Source: Amycolatopsis camponoti
GTDB taxonomy: Bacteria; Actinomycetota; Actinomycetes; Mycobacteriales; Pseudonocardiaceae
DNA length: 64,000 nt
Reading direction: 5' to 3'
NCBI RefSeq assembly: GCF_902497555.1
Contig: NZ_CABVGP010000002.1
Span: 570,501 to 634,500, forward strand
The notes beneath the pieces were generated by a model. That model was not told where the DNA came from, made no database searches, and saw nothing but the letters and a program-made list of their open reading frames with translations. The translations under genes were made by a program, and so were the position numbers. The first letter of the stretch is position 1. Each line of letters starts with the position of its first letter. This document shows, piece by piece, positions 16,916 through 25,161 of the stretch.

Positions 16916-17265
16916 TAGCCGTCGTCCTCGAGGCGTTCGGCGCGGCGCAGCTGCCAGCGCGCCAGCAGGGCCATCGCCGGGTACGGCAGCACGGCGATCA
17001 TCAGCCAGGACACCGGGATCCCCAGCAGCCGCGCGGTGTCCAGGCCCGGGAAGATCGCGAAGACGCCGGGCAGGCCGAGGAGGAGGACGAACATCAGGAC
17101 GAGGGCGGGCACGCCGCGACGGCGCTGGGCGCGGTAGAGCGTGGTGGCGCGCTGGGTGTCGCCGACGGGGAGGCGGGTTTGCCGCCAGCGGTGCCGGGAG
17201 CGGCGCCGGGCGTGCGCGAGGCGGGTCTGCGGGCTGGTCACGGCGACCCGGCGGATCTTGCTCAT
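16915..17265 (-). CDS. Small two-helix membrane protein, symporter partner
   Basis: A 116-aa protein. Residues 1-50 are strongly basic (RLAHARRRSRHRWRQTR), followed by two transmembrane helices (ALVLMFVLLLGLPGVFAIF and IPVSWLMIAVLPYPAMALLA) and an acidic end. The size and topology parallel DUF485/DUF4212 subunits of SSS symporters, although the sequence is not a clear member of either. It sits directly before the second symporter with a one-base overlap and overlaps the response regulator by 4 bases. The role as symporter subunit is inferred from this pairing. Confidence 0.7.
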   Translation of the reverse strand: MSKIRRVAVTSPQTRLAHARRRSRHRWRQTRLPVGDTQRATTLYRAQRRRGVPALVLMFVLLLGLPGVFAIFPGLDTARLLGIPVSWLMIAVLPYPAMALLARWQLRRAERLEDDG

Positions 17266-18017
17266 CGCGAGCCCGGCCCGAGCTGACCTCGTTGAGCGGC
17301 CTCCAGCAGCCGGTCCCGCAGGTCACGCGCGTGCCGGCGGCTGACCGGGACGTCGCCGGCGTCCGTGTGGGCCAGCAGGCCGCCCGCCGAGTCGCTGCGC
17401 AGTTCCAGCACCGCCCCCACCGCGAGCAGGAACCCGCGGTGCACCCGGCTGAACCCGGTGCCCTCCCAGTACTCCTCGAGCCGCGAAATCGGCATCCGCA
17501 CCAGGTGGACCCCGCCACGCGTGTGCAGCCGGACGTAGTCGCCGTGGGCCTCCACGAACAGCACGTCGTCGCGGCGGACGTACCGCGTGCGGCCGCCGGA
17601 CTCCACGGGGAGCGCCGCCATCGCGTCCGGGGTCGAGCGCGACGACGGCGTCGCGTTGCGCGTCACCTTGGCCAGTGCGGCGGAAAGCCGTTCGGCGCGG
17701 ACCGGCTTGAGCAGGTAGTCGACGGCGCCGATGCCGTACGCCGCCACCGCGTGCCCGTCGTGCGCCGTGACGAACACGATCACCGGCGGCTCGCTCAGCT
17801 TCGCCAGCAGCCCGGCGAGTTCGAGACCGTCGAGGCCCGGCATGGAGATGTCGAGGAACACCGCGTCGAAGCGGTCGGCTTGAAGCAGCCTCAACGCCTT
17901 CAGCGCGTCAGCCGCGCCGACGACTTCGCCGACTTCGGGCGCTTCGCGCAGCATGCGGCACAACTCGTCCAAAGCCGGCGCCAGGTCGTCGACGGCGAGT
18001 ACGCGAAGCCCGGTCAC
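17262..18017 (-). CDS. LytTR-type response regulator
   Basis: A 251-aa response regulator. The receiver domain (residues 1-115) has the phosphoacceptor Asp in AVFLDISMPGLDGLEL and the Lys in DYLLKPVRAERL. The C-terminal LytTR DNA-binding domain (about 150-245) contains DVLFVEAHGDYVRLHT and FSRVHRGFLLAVGAV. The GTG start overlaps the kinase stop by 4 bases. Such LytS/LytTR pairs in other bacteria control pyruvate or peptide uptake, and here the two symporters downstream are the obvious targets. Confidence 0.9.
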   Translation of the reverse strand: MTGLRVLAVDDLAPALDELCRMLREAPEVGEVVGAADALKALRLLQADRFDAVFLDISMPGLDGLELAGLLAKLSEPPVIVFVTAHDGHAVAAYGIGAVDYLLKPVRAERLSAALAKVTRNATPSSRSTPDAMAALPVESGGRTRYVRRDDVLFVEAHGDYVRLHTRGGVHLVRMPISRLEEYWEGTGFSRVHRGFLLAVGAVLELRSDSAGGLLAHTDAGDVPVSRRHARDLRDRLLEAAQRGQLGPGSR

Positions 18018-19066
18018 GGCAGCACCCCCGGCTGGAACCGCGGCACCCGCACGATCACCCGGGTGCCCGCGCCGACCTCGGTTTCCACGGTCAGCCCGTA
18101 CCAGGCGCCGTAGACGTCCCGCAGCCGCCGGTCCACATTGGCCAGTCCGAGGCCCGCGGGGTCGTCGTCGCCGGTGCGCCCGGCCAGGATGTCCGCCGCG
18201 CGCTTCGGGTTCATGCCCACCCCGTCGTCCTCGACGAAGATCACGCAGTCGTTCCCTTCCGCCTGGCCGTGCACCTGGACCAGCCCGGTGCCCGAGCGCG
18301 GCTCGATGCCGTGCCGGATCGCGTTCTCCACCAACGGCTCCAGCACGAGGTAGGGCACCGCGACGGCGAGGATCTCCGGCGCGACCCGCACCTGGACGCG
18401 CAGCCGTTCGCCGAGCACGGCCCGCTGCAATGCCAGGTACGTCTCGATCGCGCGGAACTCCTCGGCGACCACGGTGTACTCGCCGTGGCGCGCCAGGCTG
18501 TAACGGGTGTAGTCGGCGAAGTCGAGCATGAGGTCGCGGGCGCGGTCGGGGTCCGAGCGCACCAGCGACGCGATGACGGTCAGCGCGTTGTAGACGAAGT
18601 GCGGCGACATCTCGGCCCGCAGCGCCCGCAGTTCGGCCTGGGCCGCCTGCTCGGCCGACGCTTCGAGCCGGCCTCGCTCCAGAGCCTGGACGACGAGGTC
18701 GGCGGCCTGGCCGGCGACCGCGTCCCGGACGTCGCCGACGACCAGCAGCGCCCCGGCCAGTTCGTCGTGGACGTGCAGCGGCAGCACGAGGACGTCCGGC
18801 GCCGAGCCGGGTTCCTCGGTGTGGAGCACGCCGTCGAGGACCGTCGCGACGACCGCGTCCGGCCCCGGCCGCCCCGACCAGAGCAGCGAGCCGGAGAGGT
18901 CGGTGAGGCCGAGCCCCGGGAAGCCGAAGAGCCGGCGCAGGCCGTGCGCGGCACGGCGGGCCCGGGTGCCGGACAGGCCGTCGCGCAGGTCGTCGGTGAT
19001 CCGGCGGGCGGCGGCGAGCACCGGCAGCGGGTCGGCGCGGGACGCCGGGCGCAGGTGCACGGTCAT
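18014..19066 (-). CDS. LytS-type sensor histidine kinase without membrane segments
   Basis: A 350-aa kinase. A GAF-like sensor part (about 1-135) contains LLWSGRPGPDAVVATVLDG and has no transmembrane helix. The His-kinase box is EMSPHFVYNALTVIASLV near residue 150, followed by the GHKL ATPase domain with LVENAIRHGIEP and DDGVGM. A cytosolic sensor suggests detection of an intracellular signal. It heads an operon of kinase, regulator and two symporter modules, so it probably tunes monocarboxylate uptake to internal state. Confidence 0.88.
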   Translation of the reverse strand: MTVHLRPASRADPLPVLAAARRITDDLRDGLSGTRARRAAHGLRRLFGFPGLGLTDLSGSLLWSGRPGPDAVVATVLDGVLHTEEPGSAPDVLVLPLHVHDELAGALLVVGDVRDAVAGQAADLVVQALERGRLEASAEQAAQAELRALRAEMSPHFVYNALTVIASLVRSDPDRARDLMLDFADYTRYSLARHGEYTVVAEEFRAIETYLALQRAVLGERLRVQVRVAPEILAVAVPYLVLEPLVENAIRHGIEPRSGTGLVQVHGQAEGNDCVIFVEDDGVGMNPKRAADILAGRTGDDDPAGLGLANVDRRLRDVYGAWYGLTVETEVGAGTRVIVRVPRFQPGVLP

Positions 19067-19111
19067 CGGGCCTCCCCTCGGCGACGGTGTCCAGGGGACC
19101 AGATCCTACGG

Positions 19112-19819
19112 CTACGCGGGGCCGTCGCGGTCGGCCAGCACCTGGGCGTGGCGGCGGTGGCGGCGCCAGGTGCGGTAGTCGTCGAGCGCCGTGACCGGGG
19201 CGGGCTCCCGGTCCAGCAGGTTCGCGTCGGCGGGGTACGGCCGGTCCGGCAGCGAGATCCAGCCGGTCGTGCGGGTCTCCTTGACCGCCACCGGCACCGG
19301 CCGGAACGTCGTCGGGTCGAGCCCGTCGCTGTGCCGGACGACCTCCTCGAAGAACCAGGCCGACGTGATCAGCGCCAGCACCCCGCGCGAGGACTTGAGC
19401 GCCGCCCTCAGCGGAGCGGCCTCCAGGAGCCGGAACGTCTGGTTGATCGCCGGTGCGGTGACGCCGAAGTCGTCGAAGGCGACTTCGCCCGCGTGCAGTG
19501 CCATCCGCAGCCGGATCCGGGCCCCGGGGTGGTGGGTCAGGTTGTGCCGGTGCACCGCCACGGCGAGCGCGTTGGGCAGGAACTCGACGAAGGGCCCCTT
19601 GGGGATCTCCGCCGGGACGAGGACGAAGACGCCGTCCCCGCAGTCTTCCCTCCGGCAGTGCCGCCACGGGACGCCGGCGTCGTCGAAGGCCCGGATCAGC
19701 GCGCGGTACAGCCCTTCGCGCAGCGCCAGGCGATGTGGTGTGGTCCTGCGCCGGTCTCCGTAGCCCTCGACGTCCACGGCGAAGATCGTCCGGTGCGCGG
19801 CCGGCCGTTCGTAGTTCAT
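19112..19819 (-). CDS. Nucleotidyl cyclase-homology domain protein
   Basis: A 235-aa protein. FAVDVEGYGD near residue 13 and EDCGDGVFVLVP near 58 hold the two aspartates that bind metal in class III nucleotidyl cyclases. LRMALHAGEVAFDDFG and INQTFRLLEA match the later core with its Asn and Arg. It is therefore probably catalytically competent, or at least nucleotide-binding, but the substrate is unknown. The ATG at 19819 is chosen because AGGGAGG lies 5 bases upstream. The C-terminal 40 residues are basic. It stands alone between the two-component operon and the mannose ABC operon. Related stand-alone domains occur in actinobacterial signalling or conflict loci. Confidence 0.65.
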   Translation of the reverse strand: MNYERPAAHRTIFAVDVEGYGDRRRTTPHRLALREGLYRALIRAFDDAGVPWRHCRREDCGDGVFVLVPAEIPKGPFVEFLPNALAVAVHRHNLTHHPGARIRLRMALHAGEVAFDDFGVTAPAINQTFRLLEAAPLRAALKSSRGVLALITSAWFFEEVVRHSDGLDPTTFRPVPVAVKETRTTGWISLPDRPYPADANLLDREPAPVTALDDYRTWRRHRRHAQVLADRDGPA

Positions 19820-19837
19820 CGCACCCTCCCTGCGATC

Positions 19838-19859
19838 ATGCATGTGCTGATGCATGTGC
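19838..19859. promoter_or_regulatory. 10-bp direct repeat upstream of the cyclase-like gene
   Basis: ATGCATGTGC occurs at 19838-19847 and 19850-19859, a 12-base period, just 19 bases before the start codon on the minus strand. It is AT-richer than its surroundings and includes the palindrome ATGCAT twice. A regulator site or promoter feature is possible. Confidence 0.5.
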
Positions 19860-19972
19860 AAGTGAGTGTGACGCCGGGCACCCGACCGGGGGAACGGGTG
19901 GTGCGCCGAACGGTCCTCTCGCGGCGGTGACCGGCATTGAGCGACTACTGCTGGTGAACCGCTGGTCAGAGC

Positions 19973-20002
19973 CCCGCAAGAGGTGCGCACACCCCTCGCA
20001 GG
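19973..20002 (-). terminator. Hairpin after the ABC operon
   Basis: CCCGCAAGAGGTG (19973-19985) pairs with CACCCCTCGCAGG (19990-20002) with wobble pairs when read on the minus strand, leaving a 4-base loop. It begins 15 bases after the solute-binding-protein stop. Confidence 0.5.
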
Positions 20003-20017
20003 ACCCTGACGGACGGA

Positions 20018-21016
20018 TCAGCAGGACTGCTTGTAGAAGTACTGAGAGTTGGCGTCCATGTCCGCCTTGGTGATCGAGTGCAGTTCCGCGGTGAGGTTCC
20101 GCGTCACCGGCTTGCCCTCGACGGCCGCCACCGCCTGCTGGACGCCCTGGGTGCCGATCGAGGCCGGGTCCTGGGCGATCAGGGCCTGGTACTGGCCGTT
20201 CTTGAGGCCCTCGACCTCGGACGGGCTGGCGTCGAAGCCGATCAGGTTCACCGCGCCGACCTTGCCGGAGTTGCGGAGGCCGGTCGCCGCGCCTTCGCCG
20301 GTGTTGAGGTTGGTCGCGAAGACGCCGATGAGGTCCGGGTTGGCGGCCAGCGCCGCGGTCACCTTGGACGCGGCCTGGTCGGGCTCGTTCTGGGTGAACT
20401 GGATGCCGATGGACTTGAGGTTCGGGGTGTTCTTGAGCTCCTCCTCGAAGCCCTTCGCGCGCGCCGCCGTCGTCGACGTGCCGGCGATGGTGTCGAGCAC
20501 CAGTACCGAGCCGGCCTTGCCGGCGGCCAGCTTCGCCATGGTCTGCGCGGCGAGCTTGCCGCCGGCGGCGTTGTCGGAAGAGATCGAAGACGCCGCGACG
20601 CTCGTGTCCTTCAGCGCCGTGTCGACCTCGACGATCTTCGCGCCGCGCGCCTTGACCTGCTGGATCGGCGCGAGCATCGCCGTGTCGTCGGTCGGGGCGA
20701 TGAGCAGCGCGGCCGGCGGGTTCGCGCCGAGCGCGTTGACGAGCTGGGTCTGCAGGGGCGCGTCGAACTTCTGGGGCGCCTGCGTGGTCAGCTCGTAGCC
20801 GAGCTTCTTCGCCTCGGCCTCCGCGCCGCACTGCAGGGAGATGTAGAACGGCTCGGCCTGCACCCCCGGGATCAGCGCGAGCTTCTTGGCGTTGGCCGAG
20901 TTCGCCTGGCTGGTGCCGCCGCCGGTGTCGCCCACCGTGCCGGAACCGCACGCGGTGAGCAGCGCGGCGGCGGACGCCAGCGCGCCGGCCGCGACGAGCG
21001 TCTTGGTCAAGTTCAT
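20018..21016 (-). CDS. Sugar ABC transporter solute-binding lipoprotein
   Basis: A 332-aa type I periplasmic-binding-fold protein (Peripla_BP_4, ribose-binding branch). The signal peptide ends in the lipobox AALLTAC, so Cys-24 anchors it to the membrane. The body shows the family's repeating alpha/beta pattern with PPAALLIAPTDDTAM and FATNLNTGEGAATGLR. The ATG at 21016 is preferred over the GTG nine bases earlier because the AGAGGTG ribosome site suits it. It is the last gene of the lacI-manA-ATPase-permease-binding protein operon. Mannose or a mannoside is the likely cargo, inferred from context. Confidence 0.87.
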   Translation of the reverse strand: MNLTKTLVAAGALASAAALLTACGSGTVGDTGGGTSQANSANAKKLALIPGVQAEPFYISLQCGAEAEAKKLGYELTTQAPQKFDAPLQTQLVNALGANPPAALLIAPTDDTAMLAPIQQVKARGAKIVEVDTALKDTSVAASSISSDNAAGGKLAAQTMAKLAAGKAGSVLVLDTIAGTSTTAARAKGFEEELKNTPNLKSIGIQFTQNEPDQAASKVTAALAANPDLIGVFATNLNTGEGAATGLRNSGKVGAVNLIGFDASPSEVEGLKNGQYQALIAQDPASIGTQGVQQAVAAVEGKPVTRNLTAELHSITKADMDANSQYFYKQSC

Positions 21017-21044
21017 CGAAAGCACCTCTTCGTACTCGGGGAAC

Positions 21045-22088
21045 TCAGCGGGAGTTGCGTTGACGGCGGCGGCGCTGGTCGAACCAGACCGCGGCGATGA
21101 GCACGGCGCCGACCGCGATCATCTGCCAGAAGTCCGGGACGCCGGTGATGTTGAACCCCTTCTTCAGCACGGCCGGGATGAACACGCCGATCACGGTGCC
21201 GAGCACCGAGCCGATGCCGCCGAAGAGGCTCGTCCCGCCCATCACCGTCGCCGCGATGGCGTTGAGGTTGTCGCTGGTGTGCCCGGTGATGGTGGTCGAG
21301 TTGTAGTAGGCCAGCGACAGGAACCCGGCGAGCCCGGCCAGGACGCCGGTCAGCGTGTACACCTTCATCAGGTGCGCGGTGACGCCGATGCCCGCGCGCC
21401 GCGCGCCTTCGGCGTTCGAGCCGATGGCGAACGTGTAGCGGCCGAACTTCGTGGTGTGCAGCAGCCACGCGCCGACCAGCGTGATCACCACGGCGATCAG
21501 CACCAGGTTCGGGACGACGCCGAACGACGTGCCGTAGCCGAGCTGCTTGTTCAGCACGACCGGGACCGTGCGGACGTCACTGCCGTTGTTGAGCAGCAGG
21601 GACGCACCGAGCGCCGCGCCCATCGTGCCGAGCGTGACGATCAGCGGCGGGATGCCCGCGACCGCGATGAGGAAGCCGTTGATCAGGCCCCACACCGTCC
21701 CGGCGAGGATGGCGACGATCAGCCCGACGATGATCACGCCCCAGCCCGCGCCACCGGCGTTGCCCCCGGACATCGCCTCCATCGTCTTGCCGCCGACCAT
21801 ACCGGCGAAGATCAGCACCGAGCCCACCGACAGGTCGATGCCGGACGTGATGATCACGAACGTCATGCCGACCGAAAGCACGAGCAGGACGGCCGTCTCG
21901 ATGAGCAGCAGCTGGAAGTTGTACAGCGTCGGGAACGCGCTCGGCGCGAGCACGCTGAACACGATGATCAGCGCCACCAGCACGAGGGCGATCCAGAACG
22001 TGTTGGCACCGACCAGGCGCTTGCCCAGCGGCCGCTTGCCGAAACCCGCTTCGGGCGTTTCCTGGATGTCCTGGGTGGGTGCGCTCAC
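21045..22088 (-). CDS. Sugar ABC transporter permease, RbsC type
   Basis: A 347-aa membrane protein with about nine to ten helices. GMTFVIITSGIDLSVGSVL near residue 75 is the hallmark of RbsC/XylH-type permeases, and FGRYTFAIGSNAEGARRAGI near 230 is the cytoplasmic coupling loop. The GTG start has GGAGG 6 bases upstream and overlaps the ATPase stop by 4 bases. It forms the membrane channel of the importer with the flanking ATPase and lipoprotein. Confidence 0.9.
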   Translation of the reverse strand: MSAPTQDIQETPEAGFGKRPLGKRLVGANTFWIALVLVALIIVFSVLAPSAFPTLYNFQLLLIETAVLLVLSVGMTFVIITSGIDLSVGSVLIFAGMVGGKTMEAMSGGNAGGAGWGVIIVGLIVAILAGTVWGLINGFLIAVAGIPPLIVTLGTMGAALGASLLLNNGSDVRTVPVVLNKQLGYGTSFGVVPNLVLIAVVITLVGAWLLHTTKFGRYTFAIGSNAEGARRAGIGVTAHLMKVYTLTGVLAGLAGFLSLAYYNSTTITGHTSDNLNAIAATVMGGTSLFGGIGSVLGTVIGVFIPAVLKKGFNITGVPDFWQMIAVGAVLIAAVWFDQRRRRQRNSR

Positions 22089-22849
22089 GCGGCCTCCTCC
22101 TGCACGAGCGCGCCGGTCATCGCCGCGACGAGGTCCTCGAGCTTCGTGTCCGGACCGGTGAACCGGGCGACGCGCTTGCCGAGCCGCAGCACCTCGACGC
22201 GGTCGGCGACCGACAGCACCTCGGGCATGTTGTGGCTGATCAGCACGACGGCGATGCCCTTGTCGCGCACCTTCTTGATGACGTCGAGCACGCGCTCGCG
22301 CTGCACGACGCCGAGCGCCGCGGTCGGCTCGTCCATGAACACGACCTTCGACGCCCACACGACCGACCGCGCGACCGCGACGCTCTGGCGCTGCCCGCCG
22401 GACAGCGAGCCGATCGGGACGTCGGTGCTCTGCAGCGTCACGCCGAGGCGCTGGAACTCCTCGACGGCCTGCCGCCGCATCTCGGCCTTGTCGAGCATGC
22501 CGAGCTTGCCGAGGATGCCCTTGCGGTGGATTTCGCGGCCCAGGAACAGGTTGGCCGCCGGGTCCAGCTCGGGGGCGACGGCCAGGTCCTGGTACACGGT
22601 CTCGATGCCGAGGCGCCGGGCCGTGGTCGGCGAGTCGAAGTGCGCCTCGGCGCCGTCGAGGAGGATCTTCCCCGACGTCGGCTGTTCCGCGCCAGAGAGG
22701 CATTTGACCAAAGTGGACTTGCCGGCGCCGTTGTCGCCGATCAAGGCCGTCACCTCGCCCGCGCGGGCCTGGAAAGCCGCCCCGCGCAAGGCTTCGACCG
22801 ACCCGTAGTGCTTCGTCAGGTCGACCGCTTCCAGCAGGATTTCGCTCAT
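22085..22849 (-). CDS. Sugar ABC transporter ATP-binding protein, single-domain
   Basis: A 254-aa ABC ATPase. Walker A is GDNGAGKSTL, the signature is LSGGQRQSVAVARSV, and Walker B is VVFMDEPTAALG. It has one nucleotide-binding domain, like FrcA, and not the fused double domain of RbsA, so it should act as a homodimer. It overlaps manA and the permease gene by 4 bases each. It energises sugar import with the permease and lipoprotein next to it. Confidence 0.9.
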   Translation of the reverse strand: MSEILLEAVDLTKHYGSVEALRGAAFQARAGEVTALIGDNGAGKSTLVKCLSGAEQPTSGKILLDGAEAHFDSPTTARRLGIETVYQDLAVAPELDPAANLFLGREIHRKGILGKLGMLDKAEMRRQAVEEFQRLGVTLQSTDVPIGSLSGGQRQSVAVARSVVWASKVVFMDEPTAALGVVQRERVLDVIKKVRDKGIAVVLISHNMPEVLSVADRVEVLRLGKRVARFTGPDTKLEDLVAAMTGALVQEEAA

Positions 22850-23883
22850 CCGTGCCTCTCCTCCGGCGCCGGCGGACGGCAGCGGATCACCGTCGCCGTG
22901 CCGGACAGCTCGGTCTGGCCGGCGTCGAACGGCACGACGTAGGTGTCGCCCTTCGCCAGCGCGTGCTCGCCGCCGTGCTCGGTGCGCAGGGTGCCCTCGC
23001 CGTCGAGGACGACGAGCACCGCGAACGACGGGTCGAGTGACAACGTTGTCGTTTCGTCGGTGCGCAGCTGGTCGGCTCGGAAGAACCGCTCCGATCCGCC
23101 GGCGAGCAGGTCCACGGTGGACGCGCGATCGCCCGCCGTGCGCTTGACGATCGTCTCGAGCCGCTCGGCGTCCCAGCCCGAAGTGTCGAGTGCCTCGATG
23201 GCGGTGTCGAAGCCGAGCCCGAGGTGGCCCTTTTCCGGCGACGCGAGGAAGTCACGCCACTCGATGGTGAGCGAGAAGTCCGTCGGCTGCTGCAGCTCGA
23301 CGACGAACACGCCCTCGCCGATCGCGTGCGGGAGCCCGGCCGGGATGTAGACGGTGTCGCCCGGGGTCACCGGGACGCTGTTCAGCGCGCCCAGCATGCT
23401 CGGCACGTCCTGCTCTCGCGTCCACTCGGACACGGTCGCCTTGGACAACGTCTCCTTGAAGCCGGGGTAGACGCGCGGGTCGTCGCCGTAGGTGCCGACC
23501 ACGATCCACGCCTCGGTCTTGCCGAAGTGCGAGTCGAAGTGCTGCTTCGCGAAGGCGTCGTCCGGGTGGAAGTGCACGGGCAGCCGCTGACCCGCGTCGA
23601 GCAGCTTGACCAGCAGCCCGGTCGACGTCCCGAGCGCCTCGACGTGCTTGGCGCCGAGCCAGCCGTTCGGGTTCGCGACGACCGCGTCGCGCAGCCAGTC
23701 ACCGCCGGGGAGCCGGGTCAGGCCGTTGGTCTCCTGGCCGAACATGGTGCTCACCGAGGCGACCCAGTCTTCCGGGCCGAACTTCTTGTCCGGCGACGCG
23801 CCGCGCAGTGCCGCGATGGCGTCGCCGCCGCGGTAGAACTGCGGCGGCTGGTTGGCGGGGAGCCGGAGGGGTTCGAGGGTCAC
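22846..23883 (-). CDS. manA: Class I mannose-6-phosphate isomerase
   Basis: A 345-aa cupin enzyme that interconverts mannose-6-phosphate and fructose-6-phosphate. The zinc ligands are in PVHFHPDDAFAKQ near residue 100, KTEAWIVV near 122 and PAGLPHAIGEG near 170. The C-terminal part is a second cupin-like domain with the pattern GEHALAKGDTYVVPF. The exact 12-bp palindrome GACAACGTTGTC lies inside its coding sequence (23039-23050). Its position between lacI and the importer genes means imported mannose, once phosphorylated, would enter glycolysis here. No mannose kinase is seen in the window. Confidence 0.88.
   Translation of the reverse strand: MTLEPLRLPANQPPQFYRGGDAIAALRGASPDKKFGPEDWVASVSTMFGQETNGLTRLPGGDWLRDAVVANPNGWLGAKHVEALGTSTGLLVKLLDAGQRLPVHFHPDDAFAKQHFDSHFGKTEAWIVVGTYGDDPRVYPGFKETLSKATVSEWTREQDVPSMLGALNSVPVTPGDTVYIPAGLPHAIGEGVFVVELQQPTDFSLTIEWRDFLASPEKGHLGLGFDTAIEALDTSGWDAERLETIVKRTAGDRASTVDLLAGGSERFFRADQLRTDETTTLSLDPSFAVLVVLDGEGTLRTEHGGEHALAKGDTYVVPFDAGQTELSGTATVIRCRPPAPEERHG
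23039..23050. promoter_or_regulatory. Internal exact copy of the LacI-type palindrome
   Basis: GACAACGTTGTC, identical to the site at the lacI start, lies within manA about 190 bases before the ABC genes. It may be an auxiliary operator or roadblock for the importer genes. Confidence 0.5.
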
Positions 23884-24932
23884 GGGGCGACCTCACCGGA
23901 GCCGCGGGCGACGAGATGCACGGGCAGGACGACCTTTCTGGGCGGGGACTGATCTCCTTGGACACGGGCGAAGAGCAGCTCGGCCGCGGCGTGGCCGAGC
24001 GCGCTCACGTCGTGCGCGACGACGGTGACCGGCGGGTCGAGCAGGTCCGCCAGCTCGAAGTCGTCGAAGCCGACCATCGCCGGGCGCTGCTCGGCGTGGG
24101 CCAGCGCGCGCAGCACGTGCACGGCGACCCGGTTGTTGCCGGCGATCACCGCGGTGGCCGCGTCCGGGCCGTGCATCAGGCGCTTCACGGCGTCGCCGAT
24201 GTACTCCTGCGTCGGCGTCCGCATGGAGACCAGCGACTCGTCGTAGGAGATCCCGTTGCGGACGCAGCCTTCGCGGAACCCGCGCAGGCGCTCGGCCGCG
24301 GTGAAGATGTCCGGGCTGTCGCCGAGGAACGCGATCCGGCGGTGGCCGTGCTTCGCCAGGTGGGTGACGGCCTCGATGGTGCCGCCGAGGTTGTCGACCA
24401 GCACCGTGTCGGCCACGATGTCGCCGGCCGGCCGGTCGATGAACACCACCGGCGTGCCCGCGCGCATCTCCGGCACCAGGTAGCCGTGCTGCAGGCCGGC
24501 CGGGACGACGAGGATGCCGTCCACCCGCCGCGCGCAGAACTCCAGCACGAGCTCGCGCTCGCGGTCGGAGTTCTCCTCGGACGAGCCGGTGAGCACCTGG
24601 CGCCCGAACGACGTCGCGATACGCTCGACCGCACGGTTCAGCTCGGAGTAGAAGGGGTTGCCGACGTCCTCGACGATCAGACCGATGGTGCCGGTGGTCG
24701 ACCCGCGGCGCAGGTTGCGCGCGCCCAGGTTGCGCCGGAACCCCAGCTGCTCGATGGCCGCCATGACCCGCTCGGCGGTGTCCGGGTGCACCGCCGGTTC
24801 GTCGTTGACCACGCGCGAGACGGTCTTGATGCTGACGCCCGCCAGCCGGGCCACATCGCTCATGGTGGCCCGCCTGCTCGCGGTGCGCGGTGCGCCGTCG
24901 CGGTCCCGGCCGGGAGGAGACAACGTTGTCAT
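23880..24932 (-). CDS. LacI-family transcriptional regulator
   Basis: A 350-aa regulator. The helix-turn-helix is TMSDVARLAGVSIKTVSRVV near residues 23-42, followed by the hinge and a periplasmic-binding-like effector domain (about 80-340) with GTIGLIVEDVGNPFYSEL. The ATG at 24932 is chosen; its codon overlaps the palindrome GACAACGTTGTC, which implies autoregulation. It overlaps manA by 4 bases and begins the operon that ends with the solute-binding protein. It diverges from the first GH92 gene, which carries a second such site. The effector is probably mannose or a mannoside. Confidence 0.88.
   Translation of the reverse strand: MTTLSPPGRDRDGAPRTASRRATMSDVARLAGVSIKTVSRVVNDEPAVHPDTAERVMAAIEQLGFRRNLGARNLRRGSTTGTIGLIVEDVGNPFYSELNRAVERIATSFGRQVLTGSSEENSDRERELVLEFCARRVDGILVVPAGLQHGYLVPEMRAGTPVVFIDRPAGDIVADTVLVDNLGGTIEAVTHLAKHGHRRIAFLGDSPDIFTAAERLRGFREGCVRNGISYDESLVSMRTPTQEYIGDAVKRLMHGPDAATAVIAGNNRVAVHVLRALAHAEQRPAMVGFDDFELADLLDPPVTVVAHDVSALGHAAAELLFARVQGDQSPPRKVVLPVHLVARGSGEVAP
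24919..24930. promoter_or_regulatory. LacI-type operator at the lacI start codon
   Basis: GACAACGTTGTC is a perfect 12-bp palindrome and starts inside the ATG of lacI. LacI-family operators are usually palindromes with a central CG. An identical copy is at 23039 and a variant at 25120. Confidence 0.72.
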
Positions 24933-25119
24933 AGTGCACGGGATTGAACGCCACCCGCCCATGGCTTGTCAACGGTCTGCGTGCGGATTGTGCCGATTCG
25001 GCTACCGACGTCGTAGGTCAGACGGCTGATCTTGCTGTCCCGAAGTGGACAGGTCTTGACGGGACCCTTGACGGTCCGGTGAGCCGCTGCCCAAGGTTGC
25101 CCCGTTCGACCGACTGCGC

Positions 25120-25131
25120 GACAAGGTTGTC
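25120..25131. promoter_or_regulatory. Probable LacI operator upstream of the first GH92 gene
   Basis: GACAAGGTTGTC has perfect GACAA/TTGTC arms around GG and lies 31 bases before the GH92 start codon. It shares both arms with the 12-mer at 24919. The centres of the two sites are 201 bases apart, close to a whole number of DNA turns, so looping is possible. Confidence 0.65.
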
Positions 25132-25161
25132 ATTTCGGTCGCGCTGACGACGTGAGAGGCG

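Noticed and set aside
15191..17518. A continuous 775-codon frame covering the second symporter and beyond
   Set aside because: The part before 16915 lies over the small membrane protein and response-regulator genes in another frame; the true start is the GTG at 16915 overlapping the previous stop.
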